From contig NC_090610.1 of the NCBI RefSeq assembly GCF_004359215.1, positions 15,082,324-15,146,323 on the forward strand: a stretch of 64,000 nt of DNA, read 5' to 3'. A program made the translations under genes and the position numbers. The notes beneath the pieces are model-generated. The model was not told the origin of the DNA. It ran no database searches and saw nothing but the letters and a program-made list of their open reading frames with translations. Positions within the stretch are counted from its first letter, which is position 1. Every line of letters starts with the position of its first letter. This document shows, piece after piece, positions 22,930 through 33,800 of the stretch. The DNA is from Bremia lactucae. Lineage: Eukaryota; Oomycota; Peronosporomycetes; Peronosporales; Peronosporaceae.

Positions 22930-24961
22930 TATGGCGAAACATTAGGTTACCGTTGGAACGGAGTTTGCAAATGGGAAAAGCTTCCGCGAAGCAGTCAAAG
23001 CGACTGCCATCGCTGAACGGTTCGAGGTCGCGGTGATCAAAAGTGACAAACGACGCTTCACAGTGGCTTCCGAGCAAGAAGGCTACCTTTGGAGGCTGCA
23101 CGCTGCAAAACTTGCCGACGCACCAACGTTCACCACCAGGACTCTGCGAGACGAACACTCTTGTCAAGGTGTGACTCACCTTGGCCAATAACAGGCATCA
23201 ATTTCTTGGGTTGCGAATGAAGTCGAGGCCCGGTCGCGTGACAACCCCTAGAACAGACCAAAGGAAATCATCCAAGACGTTCGTCGCTAGCATGGAATCA
23301 TCACGATTTCATGCAAGCAAACTTGGAGAGGAAAAGCGAGGAGTATGGAACTATTCACGGCTCTTACGAAAAAGCTTATGAAAAGCTTCCGGCGTATTAA
23401 AGGCAGATTTGTTTGACAAATCCAGGTGAGGGCCGTGGATGGCTGGTGTTCGTTTTATTTGCCTGCCAAAAAATCTCAATATTTTGCTGATGCAATGACT
23501 GCTGCAACAGGAAGCGTTGCGGCCGTGTACACGACTGGGCCCGAGCATCATTTTCGGCGCCTTTTTGTTGCCTACCAAGCGTCGATTGCAGGATTTAGCT
23601 CTAGGTGCCGTCCACTACTGGGCCTTGATGGAACCCACCTTAGATCAAAGTATTTAGGGACGCTCCTAGCGGCGACGGCTGTGGACGGTGATGGCGCTCT
23701 CTTCCCGCTGGCAATGGCCATCGTCGACGCTGAAAACGACGAGAACTGGCTTTGGTTTTTATCAGAGCTGTTCGATGGCAGTGCCGACCTTTTTCTCAAC
23801 TGAAGGAACAAGTAGCGAAGGCCATTCAGCTACCTTCTGTCGCCGCTCGTCGAACCAGACTATCAACTGCTCCCGGTTCCTTTTCGCAAAGTGTAAGAAT
23901 ATTCCAAAACGGTTAGAATCTGTAGTTCGAATCCATTCAATAGCCTTCATCAGCAACCTACCGCCGCATCATCATTACGATTGGGAGCTCATGGGCTTCC
24001 AGAATCCAATTGTTAAGCGATTCCGCGATATTGGAGGTCAGATGTCCAAATCTGTCTCCCTCAAACGCGCTGTTGGTCCAAAGATTTTTGGCTATGCCCG
24101 CAATCCACTCATTAGCTTCAATTGAAATTTCTTCAATCTCGCTCATCTTAGCGTCGAATTCCACGTCGGTCAATGCATAGGCGGCCTGCCACAAGAGCTT
24201 AACCAATGAGTCATTTTTGAATGCCTTCCGAAAGTTTTCACTGAGGTGCCGCATGCAAAAACCATGATATGCATGAGGAAAGATTTCCTGAACTCCGTCG
24301 ATCAGCCCTTTCTGACGATCGAGAAGGAAGGTCAGACGCTTCATATTCGGAGAATTTTCTTCCAGAAGCGTCCGTAACGCGCTAGGCACTACCGGGTTCT
24401 ACGTGCGGCTGATCATGAATTCGAGGTGATATCAGAGGACCGGAATTTGACTGTCAATGTTAGGCAACATGAGTGCTCGTGCAAGCGGTGGCAGATACAA
24501 GGTGAGCTTGCTCAGATATAATCATCAACGTATCCTTGACGACTCGTTCTATTAACAATAGCACATCTATATCACCAGGATTTCCTTGTCACCACGCAGC
24601 AGCAGCGCTGCTATCGTGTCAAATGAATGTGAGGCAGCAAGCAAAAGAATGCTTTACGGTAGTTGCATACCGGCGCATGTACGCAGAAACGGTACACCCA
24701 CTCGGCGATGAAAGCATTTGGGCTGTTGTGTTAGATGAGGACGGGGAAAAGTACGTGTATCCCCACCGCGTACAAGACACCCACCGGGACGCCCAAAGAA
24801 GAAGCGCATGCGTAGAGAGGAGGAAGGCCTGGAGAAGCGTCCCGTGCATTGCGGCAGATGCAAACAACCTGGACTTTATAGCTCTACTTGTCGTGAGCGC
24901 ATATGAATCTTACTACGCTTTGGGGAAAGAGATTTGCCAGTATTTGATGCCGGATATATAG
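22930..24961 (+). pseudogene. MULE transposase, frameshifted and internally inverted
   Basis: MULE-type transposase that would cut and paste the element. The N-terminal region (22960-23420) is readable across two frames, with F-R-E-A-V-K-A-T-A and I-H-G-S-Y-E-K-A-Y-E-K-L-P-A-Y. The catalytic start follows at 23426-23770, with L-L-G-L-D-G-T-H-L-R (first catalytic Asp) and F-P-L-A-M-A-I-V-D-A-E-N-D. The next ~610 bp (23771-24385) lie on the opposite strand and encode the expected continuation, including L-L-D-R-Q-K-G-L. From about 24386 the plus strand resumes with a SWIM zinc finger, C-S-C-K-R-W-Q then F-P-C-H-H, joined by a 77-nt GT-AG intron at 24502-24578. The C-terminal frame ends at 24961. 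The inversion and stops make it inactive. Confidence 0.88.
23771..24385 (-). pseudogene. inverted middle part of the MULE transposase
   Basis: This minus-strand frame (main open part 23958-24389) encodes L-R-T-L-L-E-E-N-S-P-N-M-K-R-L, H-G-F-C-M-R-H-L-S-E-N-F-R-K and S-N-I-A-E-S-L-N-N-W, the normal centre of MULE transposases. A second part (23762-23956) gives V-W-F-D-E-R-R-Q-K-V-A-E-W. A candidate GT-AG intron between M-M-M-R-R and N-R-E-Q-L would join them. Placed back in the opposite direction it fills the gap between F-L-S-E-L and Y-R-V-L-R on the plus strand. Confidence 0.85.
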
Positions 24962-25566
24962 CCTGGGGCATTTTGGTCATTTGTGTCTTTTGGGAATATT
25001 GCCAATGTTTGAAACCTGTGTATACTTCGCGTTTTTTGAAGAACGGTCGGATCTGGACGCGGGTGGGAGCAAAAGATGCGGAAATGAGTAGATCACAAAT
25101 TTGTAAAAATATTTAAGGATTACACCATGGGTCGTTGGGTATTTTGAATATTTCGGAATTTTTGAAGTGTGGGCGTGTGCAATAGCCAAGATCACTTTTG
25201 AGAAACAGAATTAAAAATGAGCGAAGGTTACCCCAGCATAGAGCTCACCTTCCCGGTTATGCGCAAGCACACGACGGTAATAGCAACCATTACAGAGTCT
25301 CTCCAGATGGCTTTCACGGAAAGGCATCTGGAAAGAGTAGTTTGGCATTCCGTCTAGTTCCAAAAAGGGTTTCCAGTTGCTTCAGAAGGAGACCGTTGAT
25401 AAGCTCGTGGGTTGTAGAAGCAGAAAGGACGGCCTTACAGTTGCCTTGGCGGTCTTACAGCGAGCGTAGTAGCCGCGTTCCGGCTCGCAGGCCAGTATGA
25501 CGTTGTGCTTCAAAAACACAGCGGGAGACTGAATAATTTTCCTTTTTTCGAACGCGGAAGACTCGT

Positions 25567-25720
25567 TAAAGTGATGTGGTTATGCTGTGCGCAACGGTTT
25601 TCCGTATATATATATATATATATATATAGGCTATAGCCAGGGGCGTTTTGGTCATTTATATAAGTACAGGGGTATTTCCGTCTTTTCTGCATTTGTCAGG
25701 GGTATTTTGGTACTGTTCCC
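25567..25720 (-). repeat. right terminal inverted repeat of the MULE
   Basis: Its reverse complement starts GGGAACAGTACCAAAATACC and follows the left repeat throughout. A (TA)11-like run at about 25605-25628 makes it about 10 bp longer than the left copy. Confidence 0.9.
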
Positions 25721-25729
25721 TAGAATTAA
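25721..25729. repeat. right target-site duplication of the MULE (TAGAATTAA)
   Basis: Exact copy of 22738-22746, immediately after the right terminal inverted repeat. Confidence 0.92.
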
Positions 25730-26058
25730 TCATCTCTACAATAGTCTTTACTGGTTCTCGTGTAGGAACGACGCCGCGGAAATCAATCAATTTATTGTCT
25801 TGCTCGATTTTGTCATCGAGACTTCTAGAGAAATATCAAAGCTGAAAATTCGTGACAATGTTGTAAAGCTTCGTCAGTCCTCCAACGTCTGCGAACACTT
25901 CGCACCCCATGTAAGTCTGCGCGAAGCTTTCCACAAATTATCGCGTCTCGCCTCGACAATGTACACGCATTTAATACCGGCTTTATCATCCAATTATTAT
26001 AATTTTATTTAAGGTGATGCTGCAACCTTAAGAATACAAAAGTGCAAATGTAGGAAAG
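25730..26058. other. right flank of the MULE, no gene recognised
   Basis: A plus-strand open stretch crosses from the MULE end to about 26012, with a charged helical segment, but it begins in the inverted repeat and has no family resemblance that I can see. It stops just before the B2 LTR. Confidence 0.4.
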
Positions 26059-26489
26059 CGTAACGGGGTGTATCGTTACATGAAATTAATGATTAAAAGA
26101 TTTTATTAATATTTATCTAAAAGGTAGATAATATTTGGAGAATATTACTTTACATGGTAATATTCTAAAAGCCTATCCATTGGTAGATATATATTATTAT
26201 TTCTACTTTCTCCGCGGTCCAGTCAGCGCTGGACGCGCGCAAAGAGAAAGACAGATAAGACTTTTATTGTATGTTTAATTTATAATTAAGTTAGTAATAA
26301 GTAGATATACAAGAAGAACTTAAATCTATTAAAACAGTTTTTAATTAACTTTCTTCAAAGTAAGTGCTTTAAAGAGAGTCTTCCTCTGCACGTACTAGTG
26401 TACGTGAAGTGACGCGAGGCACCACTCGCACTGAGGCAGTGCAAAGTGGACTTGTTCTGAAGTAGCACAAGTCAGTAGTGCCCGTTACA
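26059..26489 (+). repeat. 5' LTR of B2
   Basis: 431 bp; starts CGTAACGGGGTGTATCGTTA and ends AGTGCCCGTTACA. The usual first T is changed to C. It is followed by TCTGGTAGCATTTC, the same primer-binding position as in B3. Confidence 0.9.
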
Positions 26490-27120
26490 TCTGGTAGCAT
26501 TTCGTATTCCGTCCAAATTTTACGGCTGATTTCCGAGCTCGATCAGAGCTTTGAAACCCAAGCAAGGCAAGCGTGGTGTTCACGCTTATGCCCAGCACAT
26601 ATAATTCTTGGCGGGTTGTATCATAAACAACCCAGTTCATGAACACACGTTGATTACAGTGCTCATGCAAGGTCTTGCGGATGGTCCCGTAAAGACCCAC
26701 CTGTTCCGCTTGGAACTGGATGAGCTCGAAGAAAACCAATATCCATTGCGAAACAGGAGGACTTTATCTTGAGACAAGCTCAAGCAAGTTCGTCATCATA
26801 TTGTCCTCCAAGACGACAGGAACTGGGAGGTCCAGATCCTACAGACCTCTCTTATGTCGAAAGTTTGAAACCTCGCTTTTCGAGCAACAAGCGATTGCAG
26901 AAATGCAATCGCTGTCAAAAGTTAGGACACTACGCTCATGAGTGTAGTGCTTCACGTCCAGTACCGAGAGGTACTGAACGTAATTATGGACCGAATGCCA
27001 AAAAGGGCAACGGTCGCGGGTCCGACGTTGTTGCGAAATCGCAACAGCGAAGCGGACCGCCAAAAAACGGTCGGGGTCAATAGGGGCGCAACGCCCTACT
27101 GATCCAGCAACCTCAAGAGA
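26490..27120 (+). pseudogene. gag remnant of B2 with intact zinc knuckle
   Basis: Most of the capsid region is deleted. The nucleocapsid part at about 26900-26950 keeps a canonical CCHC knuckle, C-N-R-C-Q-K-L-G-H-Y-A-H-E-C, which binds element RNA. It is followed by a basic Gly/Arg tail with G-R-G-S-D-V-V-A-K-S-Q. In B3 the last cysteine of this knuckle is replaced by Arg. Confidence 0.82.
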
Positions 27121-28800
27121 ATTTGCAAATCTCTTGACTAAAGTTGCTCCAGACACACAATCATTATGTGTCTTTGCACCTGGTGATGACGTATTCCTCA
27201 TCACCTTGAGATTAAAAGTGGCAAATAATTTGTCACTTAGAGCCCTAGTGGACTGTGAAGCGTCGAAAACCTTTATTCGCCGCCAGTCGCTAGATCAACG
27301 AGGATGACAGTGCGTCTAGCGACAGGCGCATCAAAAACAGTGATGAAACGCGTAGTGAAATTTCACTACACGTTAAGAAATTTACAGTATGATGATGATT
27401 TCATCGTACTGGATTTGGATGACAAATTTGATGTCATCCTAGGTCTACCTTGGCTCAGAAAATACGAGCCAAGGATCAGCTGGCAGCATCGATCCGTAAA
27501 GATGCCTGCCACTTGTTCATCAGATGGCCATCTGATGAACGTCTTGGAGCGTCCACAAGCGTGTGGATGTACTACGAGTGAGTGCGATGGCCTCACTTGT
27601 GGTACGCTCGTTAGTACGACTGCACAAGATCGCAGTGTGAAAACTTATCACACTATGGAGTCAGCTGCTGGCGGCTGTGTAAATGCAAAGGCAGCGCCGA
27701 AGGTCCACCACTCGAAAGAGTCGAGTGGATTTAGACATGAATGTATGCCTAGCGGGCGACATCCAAGGAAGATACCGGTTGCCCAAAAGGGACAACACGA
27801 TGATCTTAGGTCGAGTAGAGAGTCGACCGTAGAGGACCCGACTGTGATAGCGCAATCACACCCGGAAGACGTTGAGGGAAGAGGTCCCCACGTATTTGAG
27901 GAGAAATCCCCTCAAGCGGTAGAAGTTACTAGACTTCTAAATCCCGAGGGATTAATCCCCCGGCAGCCTGTGGATAAATCCCATGAAGAAACCGAGACAT
28001 TAAATGTCTTGGATAATAACGGTTCAAGAGTAGGCGCTTATACTTTTGATCTGTATGCGCCTCCGAAGTTAACTTCGGAGATAACTCAAGTACCAACCCT
28101 AGAAGTTAAGCGGTTCTTGAGAGATCTGCATAGTGGTAAAATCAAGCAAATCTGCGTTCTCGTCACAGAGGACGAATACGTGAACGATATTTGGTCAGCG
28201 ATTATTATTGCAGAGAACGAACGGGTTCTCAGCAGCTCATCGATGGACGAAAGTGTCCCCGATGTGAAGACTCGGATCGAGATATATATTAGTCAATACT
28301 GGGAGTATCGTAAGACAAATCCTTTATACACGGATTTGATTGAATTTAAGGATGTATTCCCTGAAACAGTTCCATGCGAGTTCCCTAAGGATAAAGGCAC
28401 TCGACATGAGATCAAGCTCAATATGGACTCGAAGTACTGTGTCATGAAGCAGTGGTCACTGCCTCGTGAACAAGTACTTGCGATCGATAAAGAATTTATC
28501 GATCGATTGAAAGCGGGATATGTGAGGAAGTTAACCTCCCCACATAGCTCTCTGACCTTCTGTGTGCGAAAGGCCACAGGAGGGTGGCGGATAGTCCACG
28601 CATTCAATAAACTGAATGCTGCAACGGTACCGGCTTAAACACCGATACCTAGAAAATACGGAATCATAGATGGCATGTCTAAGAGTACCATCTTATCGTT
28701 TATGGATCTGATGGATGGATTTTATCAGATCCTTATGCGAGAACAAGACATCCCGTACACAGCAGTGAGCACTCCCAGTGGGATGCTCTGGGAATGGCTA
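27121..28800 (+). pseudogene. protease and RT N-terminus of B2
   Basis: The protease active site reads A-L-V-D-C-E-A-S-K-T-F at about 27245, with Glu where retropepsins need Gly, and a stop follows at 27304-27306. The long frame 27304-28638 (444 residues) then covers the protease end (V-I-L-G-L-P-W-L-R-K-Y-E-P), an acidic spacer and the RT start (F-K-D-V-F-P-E-T-V-P, W-R-I-V-H-A-F-N-K-L-N-A-A). The palm motif F-M-D-L-M-D-G-F-Y-Q-I appears at 28700. The stop, the altered active site and the missing residues before M-T-V-R are shared with B3. Confidence 0.85.
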
Positions 28801-29640
28801 GTAATGCCATATGGGGCTTAGTGCAACATTCGATAGATGCGTAACGAATCTGTTGAGACCGGTGCGAGAATTCGCTCTGAGTTATTAACGGTGTATTCGT
28901 CTATAGCCGGACTTATGACGGAAAGACGGACGTGGGAGTTCCTTAAAGTCACGTTTATTCTAAAGCATAAGTTGTACGCAAATCTCAAGAAGTTCATATT
29001 CGCTGCAAGCGAAATACCACTTCTTGGGTGCAACGTCGGTAAACACGGCGTGCGCCCTGATCCCGAAAAGATCAAGGCATTTACCGATGGTCAGTTCCAG
29101 TCGATGTCAAGGGACTTGGAAAGTTCCTGCGTATTTGCATAAGTACTTCCGCAATTATGCCGAGATGACAGTTCATCTCTCTTGTCTTTGAAAAAAAGAC
29201 GATAAAACGCTATGGATCGCCGATTGTCGGCATTCCTTCGAAGGTATCAAGCAAAGCTTGATGCAATCGCCCATCTTCGCGATTGCAGATCAAGACAGAC
29301 CATTCCATGCCGACCCGATTTCGAGCCGGCTGCGCGTTCCAACAGTGAAAATAATCCCACTGTTGCAACACTCATTTCAAGTGTTCTGTCATCAACCTTG
29401 TTTGATGACTTAAAAAAAAGCCTACGAAGAAGATAAGGGTCCGTTGCGTTTATTGGATTATCAGATAAATGCATCCGATAATACTTTTTTAATATTTACC
29501 GGCTTTATATCGATCGTCATCCGATCGATACACAACACGCAACGGCATATTGTATTTCACAGCCCTTGCAGGCGACACTCCATCCCAAATCCCAATGATT
29601 TGCGCTTGCGCATCATGTATGAGCGTCACGATGCACCAAT
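28801..29640 (+). pseudogene. RT end and RNase H remnant of B2
   Basis: RT thumb sequence K-L-Y-A-N-L-K-K-F-I-F-A-A-S-E-I-P-L-L-G-C (28837-29142) is followed by much-shortened RNase H. The block encoding the D-A-S-D-F-A-I-G core and T-D-H motif in B3 (46850-47180) is deleted around 29310, leaving only flanking sequence. Confidence 0.78.
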
Positions 29641-30780
29641 AACTGGGCATCGTGGACGTGAGAAAACTTAACTCACAGTAAGTCGCGACTTTTATTGGCC
29701 CCGCCAGTATCAGTTTATGCGCAAGTACGTTCGTGCTTGCGAAGTATGTCAACGGGTGAAGCCCAGCCCTTCATCCCGTGCACCTCTCCAACCTCTACAA
29801 CTTCCAGCAGAGTGTTGGCAGTCCGTATCTGTGGACTTCGTCTTCGGATTTCCCGAAAACGACCACAAAAATAATGGAATCCTTGTTTTTGTAGACAGAT
29901 TCAGCAAGATGGTGCACCTTGCTGCGGTACCAGAGTCGATTACGGCTCCGGGTTGTGCCCGTGTCTTTATCGACACGGTATTCAAATTCCACGGTTTACT
30001 CCGTGAACTGGTCTCGGATAGAGATCCACCGTTATCGGCGGAGTTTGGCAATCCGTATTCTGATCTCTCGGAACACGGCTGACTATGTCAACATCCGATC
30101 ACCCAGAAACGGATAATCAAACAGCGTCCTCGAAGAGATACTTCGAGGTTACGTCCAATCGTATCCGAATTGGAGCGAGTTTTTACCGATGGTCGAATTC
30201 GCCATCAATAATTCGGTGCATGCGTCTACAACGCATACACCGTTCTTTGTGAATGGCTTACGCCATCCTCGCATACCGACCCAATTAGAGGGATCCTCTA
30301 GTCTAAGGGGGGGGGACTCGCAGGAGCAAAACCAATTCTGGCTCATGCTCAACACGCGTCGAAAATAACAACGACGCGAGTGATGTCAATGTCGAAGAAA
30401 ACGACATCGAAAATGAGATTGATCTCATGGCAGTACGCACTAAGCGTACTGAAAAAGACAAAACAAATGAGTTAGCGGAAGAGTTTCTGCTAACTCGAGA
30501 ATCAATTATCCGTTTCGTTCAGGATTCTATTGCTAACGCAGTGGACCGACAGAAATGGAATGCAGACAAACATGGAAGAGCAAATGTTAATTCATTCAAA
30601 TTAATGATCTAGTGCTACTCTCTACGGTAAACTTACCTAAACGATTAGTCACTAATGTGGGTAGCATTAAACTACTACCCAAGTTCATTGGGCCTTTCCG
30701 TGTACTGCATCGAAGAGGCAATGCGTACACAATAGAATTGCGACGTAGGATGCGAACGCATCCTACGTTTTACGTTGGTC
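29641..30780 (+). pseudogene. integrase of B2
   Basis: Integrase that would insert element cDNA. The zinc-binding end C-E-V-C-Q-R-V-K-P lies at 29735. The catalytic core runs through V-S-V-D-F-V-F-G-F-P-E-N-D-H (29717-30082), V-F-V-D-R-F-S-K-M-V-H-L-A and V-S-D-R-D-P. Frameshifts follow, then the A-I-N-N-S-V-H-A-S-T region (30200) and the C-terminal L-P-K-F-I-G-P-F-R-V-L-H-R (30690). This copy keeps the forward orientation of the segment that is inverted in B3. Confidence 0.82.
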
Positions 30781-31253
30781 GGCTCCGGCCGTACCATCAG
30801 TACGCGGCTTCTTCCGAGGACGGATTTGACCACTCTTTACAAGAATACCCAAAAGATTATTGTGATCGCGAACCAGATTTTCATGTTGAACCTGAAGTTT
30901 CTCAGGCCGGTTTCGAAGATCCTCGAAGCTACGATGAGCTGACGACAGCTCATCGCGGACAGCATGATACTTCCGCTCGTACTCCAACAAGGAGTACGCA
31001 CTCTTCGAACGGTCTTCCAACCGCTCGATATGGTGAGCCTGCACCGTCTGCTCCAACGAGCGACGCTTACCGCGCTCGTGGTCAAGTCCCTCCTCCAAAT
31101 CATGGAGGAAGCGATCGAGTTTGTCGACCATCGACACTAGATCCGACACATGGGTCGGATTTAATTTTCACTCCTCCGCCACAACCATTGGTGAATTTCC
31201 AAGGCTGTCAACGTTTCCTTGTGGAACGTATACTCCGTGATGTGAAGGGGTAG
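30612..31253 (+). pseudogene. integrase C-terminus, linker and chromodomain start of B2
   Basis: A 213-residue frame: GPY/F-like module (P-K-F-I-G-P-F-R-V), R-T-H-P-T-F-Y-V-G-R-L-R-P-Y, a long low-complexity linker, then the chromodomain start Q-R-F-L-V-E-R-I-L-R-D. A stop at 31253 separates it from R-T-S-Y-L-V-R-W-C-G that would complete the chromodomain. Chromodomains in such elements bind modified histone tails and steer integration. The linker overlaps the antisense frame described separately. Confidence 0.78.
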
Positions 31254-31452
31254 CGAACAAGTTATCTTGTTCGCTGGTGCGGTTTACAACCTTCACATGA
31301 CAGCAGGGAGCCTCGTTCCCAGCTGGTTGTTGACGTTGAGAGCCTCGTCCGTCAGTATGACGAGACCCATCCAATGGATCATAAGGTCTATCAGAAAACA
31401 CGCGCCTCTGGCGCCTGTAAATCGATGGCAAAACGTCAATCTCATCGCGCAT
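30763..31452 (-). pseudogene. antisense accessory coding region of B2
   Basis: Two minus-strand open frames (31168-31452 and 30763-31149) read against the chromodomain region. The downstream frame, 128 residues, is strongly helical and charged: D-K-L-D-R-F-L-H-D-L-E-E-G-L, H-I-E-R-L-E-D-R-S-K-S, L-L-E-Y-E-R-K-Y-H. It ends in a basic cluster R-P-R-K-K-P-R that resembles a nuclear localisation signal. B3 carries the same protein in the same place. It could be a shadow of the sense linker, but the heptad-rich composition and its extension beyond the sense gene in B3 argue for real coding. Confidence 0.45.
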
Positions 31453-31469
31453 CTCGATAGAGATGCGAG

Positions 31470-32400
31470 CCCTTCCCCTGGATCACTGGTGACCCGGCGA
31501 GGACGCCGGAGGAGATCGCTGCCCGCGACGCTCTTCATGAGCATTACCTTACGCCGAAGGTAATGACGCGAAGCCAGTATCTGACGCGTTTACGTGATCA
31601 AGCTTGTGGGGCTTCGGTGACCTGCATGAGAAAGATTCTGATCGTTTTGTTTCCAAACGAAACAAGGAGTGAAAACGAAGTCTCATTTGAGAACTGGGTT
31701 CACCGGGCCCGCAAACTCCGTAATATCTGGAATATCAGAGAGTCTGCGGATTAAGGTGAAGCTTCGCTTCGACTTCGCTAAGCTTTAGGCCAAAGGCCAG
31801 TTACGTTCAGCATTTATGCCACAAAACGAAGTAAGGCTAGCCGATATTTCAGTGCTACGGTTGACCGTACAACCAAGGATCGAAGCCGCACTGAGGCTTT
31901 AGATCCACCTAATCCCACGTTTAGTAGTGGGAAGCGACGTTTGACGCGAGTTGACCCTCAGCTTGGAGCTCAAAAATGTCAACGTTGTACGGGCAATCTT
32001 GCCGAAGAGGTACCTCGAACTCCCAAGAGTTTTTGGAAGAGGGTTACCCTAGCCACTTCACCAGATACTAGTATTGACCCTCACGACGACGTCGCTTTAA
32101 AAGTTTCTCCACATGAAACTGAAGGTTTCCCCGCGCATCAAGCGGTGCGGGAGGGGGCCGAAATTTCGGCGGAAGCATTTGATGCTCAACGACACGAGGT
32201 GCAACTTCTTCGTGAGGTCCTTGCTCGGGTTGGGAGCTCTTTTGAGGCGGTTCGGGCGTCTTTCGCCGAAATCGCTTTTACCACGTAAAGAGGGCCAGTT
32301 GGATATCCTGGTGAGGATGCAACAATCTGCGGCACGACCGCCTGTCTCGGCGCAAGCGCCTTCAAGTCCAAGTGGGAAGGGTCCCGATATGGCTAAAGCA
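31470..32400 (+). pseudogene. antisense accessory coding region of C3
   Basis: Plus-strand frames opposite to C3 pol. They read P-A-R-T-P-E-E-I-A-A-R-D-A-L-H-E-H-Y-L, S-Q-Y-L-T-R-L-R-D-Q-A-C-G-A (31563-31754), then T-R-V-D-P-Q-L-G-A-Q-K-C (31941-32288), and a helical end H-E-V-Q-L-L-R-E-V-L-A-R-V with L-D-I-L-V-R-M-Q-Q in a shifted frame. C2 has the homologous sequence at 11900-12680 with other breaks. The terminal part is antisense to the integrase C-terminus. Function unknown. Confidence 0.5.
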
Positions 32401-33800
32401 AGCCAACGTAAAACACTGGATGTGTACGCAGCTTGTTGGGAAGGTTTAGCGTATAAGCTAGGCCCTTCTTGGCCACGAACGTAAATGGTCCAATAAAGCG
32501 CGGGCGAAATTTGGTCTTGAAGACCGCGGATACCAAGTTGGTAGGTAGGTTCTTAGCGTTTAGTAAAACTCGGTCTCCGACCATATACGAATTAATACAG
32601 TTTCTGCTTTTGGCATCTGCTTCTTGTTTTTGTTTGTCTTGGCTATCAGCCATCGTATCTCTTACATGTCTTAAGATACTAAATCGCGTCGCGAGAAACT
32701 CGCTTACTTGTTTCCGAACGGTAACAGGGCTGATATCAGCAAGCCTATCGGCCGATTCTCCCCCACCAAGCCCTTAACCCTGCAGTGGTATCGTTAATGG
32801 AACGCGCGGTTGGTAAGACCGTTTACATAGAACACAGTATAGCCTGTAGAGGCATGAACAGCGTCATTGAACGCAAACTCCACTACTGGGAGCATTGAGC
32901 TCCAGCGCTTTGGTGTCTGAGCACACACGCTGCGTTAAACGTCTTCAATGACGCGATTGACAAGTTCAGTTCGACCATCGGTCTGTGGATGGTCCGCAGT
33001 GGACATCTCCAATCTGGTTATAAGCACTCGGAAAATTGATTTCCAGATTTACCCGTAAAATCGGGGATCCCGATCAGAGATAATTGCCACTGGCAAACCA
33101 TGTTTTCGAAACACGCGATCGATGAACAGCTTAGCTGTACCGTCTCCATCAATGGAATCTGGCACGGCTGCTTAGTAAGCCATTTTGCTCAAACGGTCAA
33201 CAAAGACCACTATACCGGAGTTACCGGCTGAATCTTTCGGTAGCCCAAAGACGAAATCCATACTAATGGACTCCCACAATCCTATGGGGACGGGAAGACT
33301 CGCCAGTGGCGCAGCAGCATGTGTCGAGGGTTTAATCCGTTGGCACGTTTCGCATGTGCGAATATATGTGCTGACCCATTTTTAAAGTTTGGGCCACCGA
33401 CTCTGGCCTATGAAGCCGTAGGTCTTTTCTCAAGCGAGATGACCACCAAGGACAGTATCGTGTGCCTCATATTGGATCCGGTACTTCACCTCCTCATCAT
33501 GAGGAACAATGACACGCGGAGGGTCCGCGATGTTTGTGCAACAGGTTGTTATCGATAGAAATCGATGTAACCTTGCACGCAAACGTGCCGCCAATTTAAT
33601 ACCCAATTTGAGTCCTATAACGCTCGTAGCAGAGCTGCACACTGTTTATCCTTGGCGTAAGCCGAACTGATTAATTCAGGAATAGGTGACGAGATAGTCG
33701 TTGAATGAGAATCTCATAATCCGGCCTGCGTGATAACGCGTCGGCCAAAGCATTTTGCTTGCCGGGCTTATACTTCACCACGAAGTTGGATTCCGCAAAA
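32393..33800 (-). pseudogene. integrase of C3
   Basis: In element order: zinc-binding remnant with R-I-Q-Y-E-A-H-D-T-V-L-G-G-H (33430-33642), core motif A-D-H-P-Q-T-D-G-R-T-E-L-V-N (about 32970), F-A-F-N-D-A-V-H-A-S-T (32860), and the C-terminal frame 32393-32653 with R-P-R-F-I-G-P-F-T-F-V-A-K-K and R-T-H-P-V-F-Y-V-G-L-L. Stops and small indels separate the parts. I see no clear chromodomain after it on the sense strand. Confidence 0.82.

Larger units (their letters stand above)
22747..25720 (+). mobile_element. Mutator-like DNA transposon (MULE), 2,974 bp
   Basis: A complete MULE insertion by its ends. Terminal inverted repeats of about 144 bp (22747-22890) and 154 bp (25567-25720) match base for base over most of their length; the difference comes from a longer (TA)n run on the right. 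Exact 9-bp duplications flank it. Inside lies a transposase pseudogene (22930-24961), part of which is inverted. From 25110 to 25566 I see no gene. Confidence 0.93.
26059..31460 (+). mobile_element. Ty3/gypsy element B2, lacking the 3' LTR
   Basis: Family B element on the plus strand: LTR 26059-26489, gag 26490-27120 with a large internal deletion compared with B3, protease to RT from 27121, RNase H remnants to 29640, integrase 29641-30780, chromodomain region to about 31380. Homology to B3 stops near 31455 and family C antisense-region sequence follows at once, so B2 and C3 are fused tail to tail and both lack their 3' LTRs. Confidence 0.85.

Noticed and set aside
23426..23803. Host-domesticated MULE transposase
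   Set aside because: The gene is frameshifted and internally inverted and still sits between intact TIRs and target duplications.
25600..25630. (TA)n run as a separate microsatellite of interest
   Set aside because: It is simply an expanded version of a short TA run also present in the left MULE inverted repeat.
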